DNA from: Emticicia agri
GTDB taxonomy: Bacteria > Bacteroidota > Bacteroidia > Cytophagales > Spirosomataceae
Direction of reading: 5' to 3'
DNA length: 64,000 nucleotides
Assembly: GCF_004168285.1 (NCBI RefSeq)
Contig: NZ_SEWF01000016.1
Span: 1 to 64,000, forward strand
Shown here: positions 1 to 9,800 of the stretch, one piece after another
Position numbering within the stretch: the first letter of the stretch is position 1
Layout: each line of letters begins with the position of its first letter
Program-made: the position numbers and the translations under genes
Notes under the pieces: generated by a model
Databases searched by the model: none
The model's input: the letters and a program-made list of their open reading frames with translations, nothing else
Told to the model about the DNA's origin: nothing

Positions 1-930
1 TCCCGTCCATAAACCTCAAAAATCACCCCAATTCTTATGCAATATAATGAAAATAAGCTAATTGAAATCTTTGTGAGATGCGATGATTTCTGTCAATTAT
101 TTGATAATTGGTTAGCAAAAAGGGGGGTACCTGCAAACCAAAACCAACCCTTAAGTACCTTAAGTGATAGTGAAATTTTGACACTTATTATATTCTATCA
201 TTATTCAGGATATAAATGCTTTCAGTACTATTATCAAGATTTAGTAAGGAATGTTTTAGTGAAAGATTTCCCTAAAATACCTTCATATAATCGTTTTATT
301 GAATTAATTCCCTATCAGACTCTGAGATTACAAATGTTCTTAAAATACCTTTCTTTGTTTTCTATTAGGACGGGTAATTATTTTATTGATAGTAAGAAAA
401 TGCCCGTTTGTGATAATAGACGAATTCATTCAAATAAAGTCTTTGTAGGGTTTGCTGGTCGTGGAAAATCTTCTACTGGTTGGTTCTATGGACTAAAAAC
501 CCACCTGATAATCAATGAATTAGGTCAAATTATTAATTTCGCCCTTACACCAGCCAATATCTCTGATAATGATGACAGACTTATGAATTATATGTTTGAT
601 GGTCTAAAAGGACAATGCTTTGGTGATAAAGGATATCTAACTAAACTCTTTGAACAATACTATCTCAGAGGGCTTTTATTGATTACTAAAGTCAGAAAAA
701 ATATGAAAAATAAACTGATGAAAATAAAAGACAAAATCAACCTAAAAAAACGGGCTTTGATAGAATCTGTCAATGACATTCTAATGACTGTTTTTGACAT
801 AGATCATACCAGACATAGAAATCCTATCAATGCTATGGCTCATACTTTTGGTGGACTAATTGCATATTGCTTTTATGAGACTAAACCAGCTACTTTCATC
901 ATTAAATAAACATCGAATTCACGTTACTTA
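1..930 (+). mobile_element. IS982-family insertion sequence (right end approximate, left end at window edge)
   Basis: The element consists of a single transposase gene with short flanks. The left flank is the first 36 bases, which may already include the left terminal repeat. The right flank continues past the transposase stop at 909 into about 20 bases of non-coding sequence. The right boundary is an estimate, because I could not match the two ends into a clean terminal inverted repeat. The neighbouring minus-strand reading frame runs into this element and picks up its last residues there, which suggests the element landed in or replaced the 3' end of that gene. No target-site duplication can be checked because the left side lies outside the window. 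Confidence 0.7.
37..909 (+). CDS. IS982-family transposase
   Basis: This DDE transposase of 290 residues has the usual length for the IS982 family and would cut and rejoin the element's ends. The probable catalytic triad is Asp118 (in FIDSK), Asp197 (in GDKGY) and Glu243 (in LIESVND). The DKGY and IESVNDILM contexts are characteristic of IS982. The C-terminal DHTRHRNP segment is also family-typical. The reading frame is complete with no visible disruption, so the enzyme may still be active. It is transcribed towards a broken minus-strand gene. Family assignment rests on motif recognition, not on a database search. Confidence 0.9.
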   Translation: MQYNENKLIEIFVRCDDFCQLFDNWLAKRGVPANQNQPLSTLSDSEILTLIIFYHYSGYKCFQYYYQDLVRNVLVKDFPKIPSYNRFIELIPYQTLRLQMFLKYLSLFSIRTGNYFIDSKKMPVCDNRRIHSNKVFVGFAGRGKSSTGWFYGLKTHLIINELGQIINFALTPANISDNDDRLMNYMFDGLKGQCFGDKGYLTKLFEQYYLRGLLLITKVRKNMKNKLMKIKDKINLKKRALIESVNDILMTVFDIDHTRHRNPINAMAHTFGGLIAYCFYETKPATFIIK

Positions 931-1313
931 TAAAAAACCTGAATGAATCAGCGATGCCTTTATCATTAATAGTCTCTAATTCATCAAAATAGTAAGTAAA
1001 ACGTAACCACTTGCCTTCAGTTTCGTCAATTTCCCAATTATCAGGATTATATTTTTTTACCTGATTTTCTTTATTCAAGAACTTACCCTGCTTTTTTTCG
1101 TAATATGTATTGATTCCTTCAATGAATTCAGGTCCGAAATACTGAGCATTTTCATCAGAGTCATAGTTAAGGAGAGGGTTTACTAAAGAAAAATAGGCTA
1201 AAAAATCAAAGTTCAATTCAACTTTTTTTTATCCTTTCTTTTAATTCCTCTACTACTTTTTCATCACTTAAATCATAAGGGTTACGCCCCCACACTAATA
1301 ACCATACAGCCAT
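902..1313 (-). pseudogene. Truncated and frameshifted gene of unknown function beside IS982
   Basis: An ATG at 1313 starts a frame beginning MAVWLLVWGRNPYDLSDEKV that stops after about 31 codons, just past a run of eight A (minus strand; 1223-1230). Removing one A joins it to a second frame that continues NFDFLAYFSLVNPLLNYDSD and ends SNVNSMFI. The joined protein would be about 137 residues, acidic and soluble. Its last residues lie within or at the edge of the IS982 element, so the natural C-terminus is probably lost. A -7-like TATATTTG (minus strand; 1333-1340) lies just upstream of the ATG, supporting a once-real gene. I do not recognise the family. A sequencing error in the A8 run is an alternative for the frameshift, but not for the truncation. 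Confidence 0.6.
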
Positions 1314-1364
1314 GTTCTTTTATTTATTGGCACAAATATACGTTTTTATAAGTTATTTAAACCC

Positions 1365-3338
1365 TCACTTCTTCACCAACTTAATCACATACCCTCCACC
1401 GGGTGCTAAATGAATTTTTAGTATATCTTTTTTGGTAAGTACAGCCGTAGATAGGTTATAGTCAGCAGGGTATTTATCGGCATTTACGCCATCTTTGCAA
1501 ACGGTAGCAGTATAGGTTCCTGCTTCTAAAAAATCAAGCGGTACGGTCAAATCACAGGCAGTAGCATCAGTCATGGCAGCTATATACCATGTTTTGTCTT
1601 TCTTACGGGCTGTTACGATATAATCACCTAACTTGGCATCAAGTACTTTGGTATCATCCCAGACTGTAGGAATACCTCCTAAAAACTCCATAAAATTCGG
1701 TTCCATTAGTCCCTGTGAGGGATTGCCCGCAAAAAACTGGATAGGGCTTTCATAAATCACAAACATCGCCAGTTGTTGCGTTCGGGTAGTCATTGACATT
1801 ACATTCTCGGCATGTGCCTTAAAACCTTGCACAGTGGCATTGTTCAGCATACCCGGCTCGTAGTCAAGCGGCCCTGCCAGCATTCTGATAAAGGGCAACC
1901 TTAAATTATGCTCAGGTGTTACCTTATTGCTCCAGATATTGTATTCAGAGCCTAATACTGCTTCACGTGCTACGGCATGAGGAAAAGTCCGGTTAAAGCC
2001 CGCAGGCTTAAAAGCACCATGAAACATGAGCATGATTTTATGACGGGCGCAGGCTTCGGCAATTCTATAAAATAGTTGTACGGCCTTTTGGTCGTCTCTG
2101 TTTATAAAATCTGTCATGATAAAATCTACTCCCCATTGATTAAACTGGTCTAAGGCAGGTTCTAATTGCTTTTCTAAAGTCAGAGCCAATGTCCACATAC
2201 TAATTTTTACTCCTTTGCTTTTTGCATAGCTCGTAATCTTCTGCATATCAATTTCAGGCGTGATTTTAAAGAGGTCATTATTATCGCTCCATCCGGCGTC
2301 CATCATGATACGTTCGAAACCAAAGCGTTTCGCAAAATCGATATAATACAGATAGGTTTCAGTATTGATACCACTCTTGAAAGGCACGTTGAAAATATTA
2401 GAAGTAATTATCCACTCATCGGTTGCCTTACCCGGTTTTACCCACGATACATCTGCCACTCTTGATGGAGAGGCTAATCTATAAACGAGGTCGTTGGCAG
2501 GCAGGTTTTTGTCTTGTGGGGCAATCATTAAGACCCGCCAGGGGAAAACCCGGTTCCCTTTGGTTTTGGCGATATAATCTGCTCGCTTGGTTACGTATTT
2601 TAAAGAATATAACTCCTTTGATTCTGTTTCTTCTGCCGGATACGGTGCAAAATTCCCCCGCAGAGCATTACTCATGGTGCCCACTAAAAACATTCCCGGG
2701 TAATCTTCCAAATCTGATTCGGTAATGGCTACTTTTGGTGATTGTTCGGGAGCTATCAATACAGGAGTAAAGAATAAATCATTGGCAGAAATACTATCCA
2801 TTGCCTGAATAGTGTAGAGTTCTTCAAAACTGGTGTGATATTTATCCATTTTGGCATCAGGCACTACTTTCGGGAAATATACTTGATGATTTGTGGGGAA
2901 ATAAAAATCTGCCACTTCATTTTTTACCAGAATGTCATCTTTGAAGCTGGTCGTAATTCTATAAGCTACTCCATCATTATAAACTCTGAATATTACGCCA
3001 AATGAATTAGGGAAACTCAAGGTCAGCTCATTGTATTCATCAGGAATCTGTTTTCTTTTTTCGGGTACAGGCGAAATGATGATGCTTTTATTGCTACGCT
3101 GTGAAAATACAGGATTGGCTAATCCGTCTGACAATTTCTTTCCATCTGATAAAATCATATCAATTTCCGATGGAGCAACCAATAGCTGATTTTTATAAGA
3201 AATACTATAAGCTAATTTATCGGCTACATTAACTGACAGACGAATGGACTGGTCGGGAGAATTAATTTCCCTGACAATAGCTGCACTGGCTATATATGCG
3301 CTTATCAGCAGTATAAATGTACAGAGATAGTGTTTCAT
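1365..3338 (-). CDS. Glycoside hydrolase family 97 protein (SusB/alpha-galactosidase type)
   Basis: This 657-residue exported glycosidase probably hydrolyses alpha-glucosides or alpha-galactosides in the periplasm. A signal peptide occupies about residues 1-19. It is followed by the GH97 N-terminal beta-sandwich (about 22-290), a (beta/alpha)8 barrel (about 300-560, with RIMMDAGW at 343-350, WGVDFIMTDFINRDDQ at 402-417 and HAVAREAVLGSEYN at 454-467) and a C-terminal beta domain. Length and domain order match the family. Asp410 in the TDF segment sits where retaining members carry an Asp nucleophile, so a retaining enzyme is my inference; SusB-type inverting members lack it. No SusC/SusD pair is next to it, so this is not a classic polysaccharide utilisation locus. 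Confidence 0.92.
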   Translation of the reverse strand: MKHYLCTFILLISAYIASAAIVREINSPDQSIRLSVNVADKLAYSISYKNQLLVAPSEIDMILSDGKKLSDGLANPVFSQRSNKSIIISPVPEKRKQIPDEYNELTLSFPNSFGVIFRVYNDGVAYRITTSFKDDILVKNEVADFYFPTNHQVYFPKVVPDAKMDKYHTSFEELYTIQAMDSISANDLFFTPVLIAPEQSPKVAITESDLEDYPGMFLVGTMSNALRGNFAPYPAEETESKELYSLKYVTKRADYIAKTKGNRVFPWRVLMIAPQDKNLPANDLVYRLASPSRVADVSWVKPGKATDEWIITSNIFNVPFKSGINTETYLYYIDFAKRFGFERIMMDAGWSDNNDLFKITPEIDMQKITSYAKSKGVKISMWTLALTLEKQLEPALDQFNQWGVDFIMTDFINRDDQKAVQLFYRIAEACARHKIMLMFHGAFKPAGFNRTFPHAVAREAVLGSEYNIWSNKVTPEHNLRLPFIRMLAGPLDYEPGMLNNATVQGFKAHAENVMSMTTRTQQLAMFVIYESPIQFFAGNPSQGLMEPNFMEFLGGIPTVWDDTKVLDAKLGDYIVTARKKDKTWYIAAMTDATACDLTVPLDFLEAGTYTATVCKDGVNADKYPADYNLSTAVLTKKDILKIHLAPGGGYVIKLVKK

Positions 3339-3457
3339 AGGTGTAGGTTGATTTTTCGAATATAATGCTCCGAAAATACGTAAATCACCTGTTAAATACT
3401 AATCAATGGCATTTTATGTCTATCTTCTGAAAATTTTCCTGAGCATTTACCGGAGTT

Positions 3458-4729
3458 TTAAAACGGCATCACAAAATGCCCTGAAAATCTGGTATCATAA
3501 GCTGTCAGCAGGATATGTTGGTCGGCTCCTGAATTCTGTGCCACTACTAAGTGCACTTTTTGCCCGGCATTCATTTTTATGTCTATTGACAGATTCATGG
3601 TTGTTTGCGTATTAGCGAATATTTTCTCCCGCACAGTGGTATGAAGACTCCCATTCAGATACATATAAAGGCTATATTGGCCGGTTGTAGAGGTAGTAGC
3701 TTTCCATCCAACAACAGCATCAAAATGATAAATACCGTTTCTGGGTGCAGTAAAATTATTATCTGTCGTACTATAAAAACTTCCATAGTCATATTCTTCA
3801 GTACCAAATGGTATAGTTGTAAAGCCTGAACCGGGTACTGTGAGAGATTCTCCTCCGAAATTCTTTACTGAAAATGCCACAGGAGCCATTTTCATAATTG
3901 TACCATTATTATCACTTCCAAGATACCCTATATTTGCACCTGCCAGACTTGATGACCTTATATTACCACTAACATCTAATTTATCCTGCGGATTATCTGT
4001 ACCAATGCCAACATTTCCGGCCCCTGTTATTCTGACTCTTTCGGTAAAGGCACTACTTCTGCCTGTGCCAAAAAGAATATTAGTGCTTGCATCAGGTACA
4101 TACAACTGAAGGGCAGCCACCTGAATCCCTATTCCGTAGTGATTATCGGTATCAGCATTACTACCGCCCCATAAAGAAATTTTGTCTCCTACAGTATTCG
4201 CAAAAGTTAAAGGATGTTTGGGTGTCATCATACCAATTCCCATTTTATTATTGACCATATCAAAACCGAATTTCCAGTTTGATACCGTACCCATACCAAA
4301 AAGGCCAAAAATATCATTATTATACATCCCGGCAAATGCACCTTCCTCATTGTTAGATTTATTATACCAGATACCCGCTGTTTCACCATTGCCATGCATT
4401 ATTCTTGCCCGACCTCTTACATCTAACCAATAATCGGGTATCCCTCCCATTATACCCACTTTTCCATCGGTATTAATGATTAACTGCTGGAATCTGTTAT
4501 TAGTAGCAAATTTTAAAGGATGATTCGAGTGTGTCTGAATAAAAGCATCTACATTACTTGCGTACGTACCTACCCTTACAGCTCCATTATCGCCTGAATG
4601 TTCAAATCCAAGCCCGCTTTTTTTAATAATGGAAGCTGGCGAATTCAGCGAAGAAACTGGTGTTATTTCAATAGATTGTCCAAAACTAAAAGAAGAAATA
4701 CAAATCAGAATAAAGGCAAGTTTTTTCAT
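3458..4729 (-). CDS. Secreted surface protein with tail-fibre-like repeats and a C-terminal C1q domain
   Basis: The 423-residue protein starts with a signal peptide (MKKLAFILICISSFSFGQS). The middle region, about 60-270, carries recurring segments such as KVGIMGG.P..WLDVRGRARI, KMGIGMMTPKHPLTF and NVGIGTDNPQDKLDVSGNI. These are typical of Bacteroidota tail-fibre or peptidase_S74-like surface proteins that form trimeric beta structures. The last 130 residues resemble the C1q/TNF jelly roll (FTAPRNGIYHFDAVVGW near 325-345, then KMNAGQKVHLVVAQ). The likely role is adhesion or an extracellular oligomeric structure, which is inference. No C-terminal sorting signal was seen. Confidence 0.8.
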   Translation of the reverse strand: MKKLAFILICISSFSFGQSIEITPVSSLNSPASIIKKSGLGFEHSGDNGAVRVGTYASNVDAFIQTHSNHPLKFATNNRFQQLIINTDGKVGIMGGIPDYWLDVRGRARIMHGNGETAGIWYNKSNNEEGAFAGMYNNDIFGLFGMGTVSNWKFGFDMVNNKMGIGMMTPKHPLTFANTVGDKISLWGGSNADTDNHYGIGIQVAALQLYVPDASTNILFGTGRSSAFTERVRITGAGNVGIGTDNPQDKLDVSGNIRSSSLAGANIGYLGSDNNGTIMKMAPVAFSVKNFGGESLTVPGSGFTTIPFGTEEYDYGSFYSTTDNNFTAPRNGIYHFDAVVGWKATTSTTGQYSLYMYLNGSLHTTVREKIFANTQTTMNLSIDIKMNAGQKVHLVVAQNSGADQHILLTAYDTRFSGHFVMPF

Positions 4730-5032
4730 AGCTTAAAAATTTAAAATTCAATAATGCCCGGTTTAGTATCAGGCAATTAATTTCTTACAAAGCTATGGTC
4801 AATTGCAAAAGCAGTCAATTACGGAAATCCGTTATAAAAGTAAAGTGCAATATTAATAATACCGGGAGGTTTATGGCTAAAAATATCGAAGTGCTGATAC
4901 CCCTAAAATGAACCAGTAAACAGGTGCAACTTAAGTTCAGGAGCTAATTCATAAGCAGCATCATTACTCTGCTGTTTTCTGCTGGAATGGCTCAGAAGAT
5001 AATCAGCGGTTAATACATAGCAAGTATTACCT
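4730..5032. other. Intergenic region holding a likely promoter for the C1q-domain gene
   Basis: This non-coding stretch of about 300 bases lies between two minus-strand genes. On the minus strand there is a TAGCTTTG -7 element at 4788-4795 with a TTG at 4816-4818 about 20 bases further upstream, a good match to the Bacteroidota sigma promoter. Transcription would begin about 50 bases before the C1q-domain gene at 4729. The rest (4820-5032) shows no open frame or clear hairpin. Confidence 0.5.
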
Positions 5033-8000
5033 CTACTTGGTTTCTACTTCTCTATCGGGTATATATACATTAAAAGTAGCGCCATTGTTGGGCCTACCAA
5101 AAACCTCTATAAGACCTTCGTGATTCTGCACCACCTTGCGGCAGATAGTCAGGCCAATGCCTGTACCCGAATATTCTGTTTTTCCGTGCAGGCGTTGGAA
5201 TAGCTCAAATATCTTATGCTCATATTGTTGTTCAAAACCTATACCATTATCAGTAAAGCTCAGTTTCCAGTATTTTTTATTATTAATAGCTCTTGCATCA
5301 CGTATCTCGTCGCCTGACATCCGGCTGACTTTAATGGTGATACGTGGCGGAACATCAGCCTTACTATACTTAATTGAATTGGAAATAATATTGGAAAATA
5401 ACTGATAAAACTGTGTAGGAATAATATTGATTGTTGGCAACACGTCAGATTCAATAACCGCCTTTTTCTCATCAATTCTTTCGCTAAGGCTTTGTTTGGC
5501 ATCTTCTAACAATAAATTCAGGTCGGTTTTAGCAAAGATGGCTTCATCGGTTGTCATGCGTGAAAAGTTCAGCAGATCTGCCAGTAAACTCTTCATGCGC
5601 TGCGTTGACCTGACAATGCGAGAGAAATAATCTTTGGCGGTGTCAGATAATTCTTCTTTAAGCAAAATACGCTCTGTAAATGCCTCAATCTTATACAATG
5701 GGTCACCTAAATCATGAGAGGCAATATAGCTGAACGAAGCTAATTCGGCATTACTATGTTCTAATTCTATATTTTTGCTTTCAAGCTGTTGGAAAGTCTC
5801 CAGCAATTTCTGTTCTTTTACTCTCAACTCTGTTAAATCAATACTGATGCAAAGCATACCCGTGGCAACGCCTTTTTTATCTTTGCGCACATCGCCCTTA
5901 GAGTAAATATATCTTAATACACCCTGCTTATCATACCGACGATACTCAGCCTCAAAAGGTTCTCCGGTTGTTCTTGATTTTTCTATCGCATTACCAAGTA
6001 TCTCAATATCATCGGGATGCACATTTCCAAAAGTATTGAAATCAATCACAATTTCTTTGGGTTTATAGCCATATAGACGATAGTTCTCGTCTGACCACTG
6101 AATGGTATTTGTCGTAAAGTCAATTTCCCAGCTACCTATTTTGCCTATGCGCTGCGATTCTGATAGCTGTGCTTCACGTAATTGCAGATTTCTGTTTAGT
6201 AGAACATCTTCGGTTACATCCTGCAAACTGGCTACTAACATAGTTTCTGCACCCAAATTCAAGATACCACCTGTACCTTTGATATACTTGAGAGAGCCAT
6301 CTTTGGTATAGGCTCTAAATGATAGCTCACTAATCTTTTTCTTTACCAAAAACTTCTTACTGATTTTCTCTAATTCCGGCAGGTCGTCGGGGTGTACAAA
6401 ACTTTTCAGTTTCTTTACAGTAGGTGTAAATTCTTTAGGCTTATACCCAAAAATACGGAAAAGGTTATCAGAATAAGTAAACTCATCGTTTTGCAGATTC
6501 CAGGTCATACTTCCCATTTTTGAGCTAACCTGTGCACCCTCAAAGGCTTTATTCTGAATAATGAGTTTTTTGTTAAGGTCTTCTAATTGGGCTTGCGTGC
6601 GGCTCAGGTGTTCCTGACGGTTAATGAGTTCCTGATTCATGCTAATCAGTTCCTCATTGCCAGACTGTAATTCTTCTTTTGAAGTCTCTAATTCTTCGTT
6701 AAGGGTTTGTAATTCTTCACTACTGCTCAGTAGTTCTTCATTAGCATTCTGCAATTCTTCATTGGCAGCCTCCTGACTTTCTGTAATATTCAGAATATCC
6801 TGCCGTATCTGTGCTAATTCTTTTTCTAATTGTTCAATATGTAATTCTGCCAGACTCTTTTTGGCCTTGGTAGTCCCTCTTTTATAGGATTCCGGTTCTA
6901 CCGGTAAAATAGCCCTTTTATTAAATACAATCAGAAAATGCAAGGCCACCGACTGGAGCAAAGGAATTACTTCTATAGATACCAGATAAGATTCGCTACC
7001 GTGTTTAACCAGTATATTTTCTTTGGTTACAGTCTCTTTTTCAACATGTGCCTTGTGCAACAGGTTACGTAAATCAAAAGCCAGTTCTTTGCGAACCATT
7101 TTCAGTATATTTAGGCTGGCTTTGCCTGGCGATGGCATAAAAAATAAGGAGGTATCGCCCCTGAAATGAATAATATCATTCTGGTCACTTACAATTACAC
7201 AAGGTGGTGTATAATGATTTAATAATATATCATCAGCGTTCTTCTGAAAATCAGTCTGACTTATCAGAGGTGTATGGATTGTATCGGGTTTATGGTTTTT
7301 TGTCTCGTCCATACTTTCGGGCGAATCTTGTGTAAAATGACTGATTGTATATTTCCGGCTAAAGAATTTATCATGATTACTGATTAATGTAAACAAATCT
7401 GATACTACATTGGCAGTTTCAGATTTACCCAGCCACAATACCCCTTTTTCTTTGAGTGCATAATGAAAAGTAGTAAGAGCCTTTTTCTGCAAAAATGTAG
7501 TCATATAAATAAGTACATTCCGGCACGAAACTAAATCAATTTTTGAAAAAGGAGGGTCTTTCAGAAAGTTGTGTACGGCAAAAACACAGCTATTTCTAAC
7601 AGTTTTGTTTATCTGATAAGTACTATTATCTAATTTAATGAAATACCGCTCTAATAAATGCGGTGGAATACCCTGTACGTCCAGCGCATTGTATGTGCCC
7701 GACCGGGCTTTGGCGATGTTACTTTCAGAAATATCTGTAGCAAAAACCTGAATTTTTATTTCAGGAGCTGTGCGAGCTAAAAAATCGTGTAGGCTGATGG
7801 CAATAGAATAGGCTTCTTCGCCCGATGAACACCCTGCCACCCATACCCGTATAGTACTCTGGCTTAATTTACTCTCCAATAAATGCGGATATACACGCTC
7901 GCTTAACGACTGAAAAGTTTTAGAATCACGAAAAAAAGAGGTTACCGGAATAAGAAAATCTTTCAGCAGTAACTCTAATTCTTCTTTATTGGTTTTCAGA

Positions 8001-8806
8001 AATTCATAATATTCTGTTACGTCTTCGCAACGACAAAGCCCCATCCGGCGGGCAATTCTTCTGCGTAAGGTAGATTCCTTATAATAGCTGAAATCAATGC
8101 CTTTATGCTGACGAACAAGAAAGATAATCTGCTTTAAAACTTCTTCATAACTACGGGGAATAGCCTTGTCTTCTTCATCAGGATAGTTTTTATTGACCAA
8201 CTGTTGAAGTTTGATCAATTGTTCGGGTATTTTTTCGACTTTCAGAACAAAATCTACCGTTTGAGCCTCAATGGCATTCTGTGGCATTCCTGGAAAGTTA
8301 GCTGATTCGGGTTCCTGGACAAGGGTAATACCCCCACATTTTTTAATGGCTTGTAAGCCTAAGGTGCCATCTGTACCCATACCCGAAAGTACGATGCCAA
8401 CGGCATTGTTTTGATAAATTTCACCTAATGAATGAAAGAATATATCAATGGAGTACACTACCGGATTTTCATTGTCACGGGGTAATAACTTTAATACGCC
8501 ATCGCCAGTGATTAATATTTTATTTTTAGGAATAGTATAAATGTGGTCAGGTTTTATACTGACCTCATCGCTTATCTCCAGTACAGGAATATCAGTATAA
8601 TTAGAAAATATTTCAGGTAAAAGGCTTTCATGGTCTGGAGGTAAATGTAATACCAGCACATAGGCCATGCCTGAGTTTTTGGGAATAGCAGCAACAAATT
8701 TCTGAAAAGCCTCAACTCCTCCGGCAGAAGCTCCCAAACCAACTATTGTGAAATCTTGCGGAACCTTCGGAAGAGGTGCGGAACGTTTTTTACTCATAAT
8801 GGACAA
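5033..8806 (-). CDS. CheB-CheR-PAS-histidine kinase fusion
   Basis: This 1257-residue cytoplasmic signalling protein has, in order: a CheB methylesterase domain (about 18-200; Ser27 in GASAGG, His54, Asp146 in GMGTDG); a CheR methyltransferase (about 215-480; RRRIARRMG, VAGCSSGEEAYS, DLVSCRNVLIYM); a degenerate PAS (about 555-640); a long coiled coil rich in NEEL/SSEELQTLNEEL heptads (about 655-775); two PAS domains (about 790-880 and 905-1000); HisKA with the phospho-acceptor His1031; and HATPase_c (N-box NIISNSIKYS, G1 DNGIGF, G2 GTGIGL). CheB lacks its usual receiver domain. Fusions of this type are common in Cytophagales and are not tied to flagellar chemotaxis. No chemoreceptor or other che genes are nearby. 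The output partner is unknown; its H-box reads HDLGDP rather than the usual HDLxEP. Confidence 0.93.
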   Translation of the reverse strand: MSIMSKKRSAPLPKVPQDFTIVGLGASAGGVEAFQKFVAAIPKNSGMAYVLVLHLPPDHESLLPEIFSNYTDIPVLEISDEVSIKPDHIYTIPKNKILITGDGVLKLLPRDNENPVVYSIDIFFHSLGEIYQNNAVGIVLSGMGTDGTLGLQAIKKCGGITLVQEPESANFPGMPQNAIEAQTVDFVLKVEKIPEQLIKLQQLVNKNYPDEEDKAIPRSYEEVLKQIIFLVRQHKGIDFSYYKESTLRRRIARRMGLCRCEDVTEYYEFLKTNKEELELLLKDFLIPVTSFFRDSKTFQSLSERVYPHLLESKLSQSTIRVWVAGCSSGEEAYSIAISLHDFLARTAPEIKIQVFATDISESNIAKARSGTYNALDVQGIPPHLLERYFIKLDNSTYQINKTVRNSCVFAVHNFLKDPPFSKIDLVSCRNVLIYMTTFLQKKALTTFHYALKEKGVLWLGKSETANVVSDLFTLISNHDKFFSRKYTISHFTQDSPESMDETKNHKPDTIHTPLISQTDFQKNADDILLNHYTPPCVIVSDQNDIIHFRGDTSLFFMPSPGKASLNILKMVRKELAFDLRNLLHKAHVEKETVTKENILVKHGSESYLVSIEVIPLLQSVALHFLIVFNKRAILPVEPESYKRGTTKAKKSLAELHIEQLEKELAQIRQDILNITESQEAANEELQNANEELLSSSEELQTLNEELETSKEELQSGNEELISMNQELINRQEHLSRTQAQLEDLNKKLIIQNKAFEGAQVSSKMGSMTWNLQNDEFTYSDNLFRIFGYKPKEFTPTVKKLKSFVHPDDLPELEKISKKFLVKKKISELSFRAYTKDGSLKYIKGTGGILNLGAETMLVASLQDVTEDVLLNRNLQLREAQLSESQRIGKIGSWEIDFTTNTIQWSDENYRLYGYKPKEIVIDFNTFGNVHPDDIEILGNAIEKSRTTGEPFEAEYRRYDKQGVLRYIYSKGDVRKDKKGVATGMLCISIDLTELRVKEQKLLETFQQLESKNIELEHSNAELASFSYIASHDLGDPLYKIEAFTERILLKEELSDTAKDYFSRIVRSTQRMKSLLADLLNFSRMTTDEAIFAKTDLNLLLEDAKQSLSERIDEKKAVIESDVLPTINIIPTQFYQLFSNIISNSIKYSKADVPPRITIKVSRMSGDEIRDARAINNKKYWKLSFTDNGIGFEQQYEHKIFELFQRLHGKTEYSGTGIGLTICRKVVQNHEGLIEVFGRPNNGATFNVYIPDREVETK

Positions 8807-9029
8807 GGGTTAATCAAGTCAAGTGGGTAAGGTTTATATACTGAAAAATATCAGGTAAAACTTTCATGTTTAGGAGAAATCAAAGGTATAGATTTTTTTT
8901 AAATTTATTCAATTGTCCATCACTAAATATCAGTATTAAGGGTCTGAAATATGTTTAGGTTTTAAATTCTTAAATCTTTTTCCTTTGTAATTTGCATTAT
9001 AAAATAACACACTATTAACAAAGAGAAAT

Positions 9030-9794
9030 ATGGCATGGAATCCGGATACCTACAATAAGTTCAAGTCAGAAAGATTTGCTCCGTTTTATGATTGTCTGAA
9101 TTTAATAGAAATCAGAAAACGAATTGATGTCATAGACTTGGGTTGTGGCACAGGAGAACTGACAAGAAAATTAGCCGATGCTTTACCGGAATCAAACGTA
9201 GTAGGCATCGACTCTTCACCGGAAATGCTGAATGACTCAAAGGCTTTTGAAAATGAATGGTTAAAATTTGCCTTGAAAAGCATTGAAGAACAGGCAACTG
9301 AAAACACTAAATGGGATTTGGTTTTTTCAAATGCGGCTATTCAATGGGTTTACCATCATGAAGCATTACTGCCCAGGATAATTTCTATGATAAAACCCGG
9401 CGGGCAACTGGTGATTCAGTTGCCTGACCAGAAACAGAATCTATCTAACCTTATTTTAGATGAATTAGCTGCCGAAGAACCCTTTTGCGCTGCTTTAGAT
9501 AACTGGAAAAGAAACACGCCTGTATTAACCATAGACAGATATGCCCAGATTCTTTTTGAAAATGGCAGCCAGCAAATGACCGTTTTTGAAAAAATTTACC
9601 CGCTTGTGTTAAAAGATTCTGAGGCACTATTTGATTGGGTTTCAGGCACGGCACTCATACCTTATACAGAAAGATTGAGCGGAGCTATAAAAGAGCAGTT
9701 TATAGATGCTTATAAAGCACGTCTAAAAGAGCGTTTTCCGAATTCTCCGGTATTTTATCCGTTTAAAAGAATAATTATGGAAGCGAAATTTTAA
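9030..9794 (+). CDS. tam: SAM-dependent methyltransferase, trans-aconitate 2-methyltransferase-like
   Basis: This 254-residue class I methyltransferase most resembles Tam, which methylates trans-aconitate formed spontaneously from cis-aconitate. It opens with MAWNPDTYNKFKSERFAPFYDCL, a Tam-like N-terminus (W-x-P-xx-Y-x-x-F). Motif I is DLGCGTG at 36-42, the acidic residue binding the SAM ribose is in GIDSSPEM, and FSNAAIQWV precedes motif IV. Length matches Tam. Substrate assignment is by family resemblance only. The AraC regulator 75 bases downstream has its own promoter, so the two are probably separate transcription units. Confidence 0.8.
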   Translation: MAWNPDTYNKFKSERFAPFYDCLNLIEIRKRIDVIDLGCGTGELTRKLADALPESNVVGIDSSPEMLNDSKAFENEWLKFALKSIEEQATENTKWDLVFSNAAIQWVYHHEALLPRIISMIKPGGQLVIQLPDQKQNLSNLILDELAAEEPFCAALDNWKRNTPVLTIDRYAQILFENGSQQMTVFEKIYPLVLKDSEALFDWVSGTALIPYTERLSGAIKEQFIDAYKARLKERFPNSPVFYPFKRIIMEAKF

Positions 9795-9800
9795 GCACAT

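Noticed and set aside
2423-2725. A 100-codon plus-strand frame opposite the GH97 gene
   Set aside because: Fully embedded in the barrel-coding region of a confident gene, with unnatural composition.
1365-4729. Polysaccharide utilisation locus around GH97
   Set aside because: No SusC/SusD pair or further glycosidases lie next to it, and the barrel protein at 57.9 kb is far away and lacks a SusD partner.
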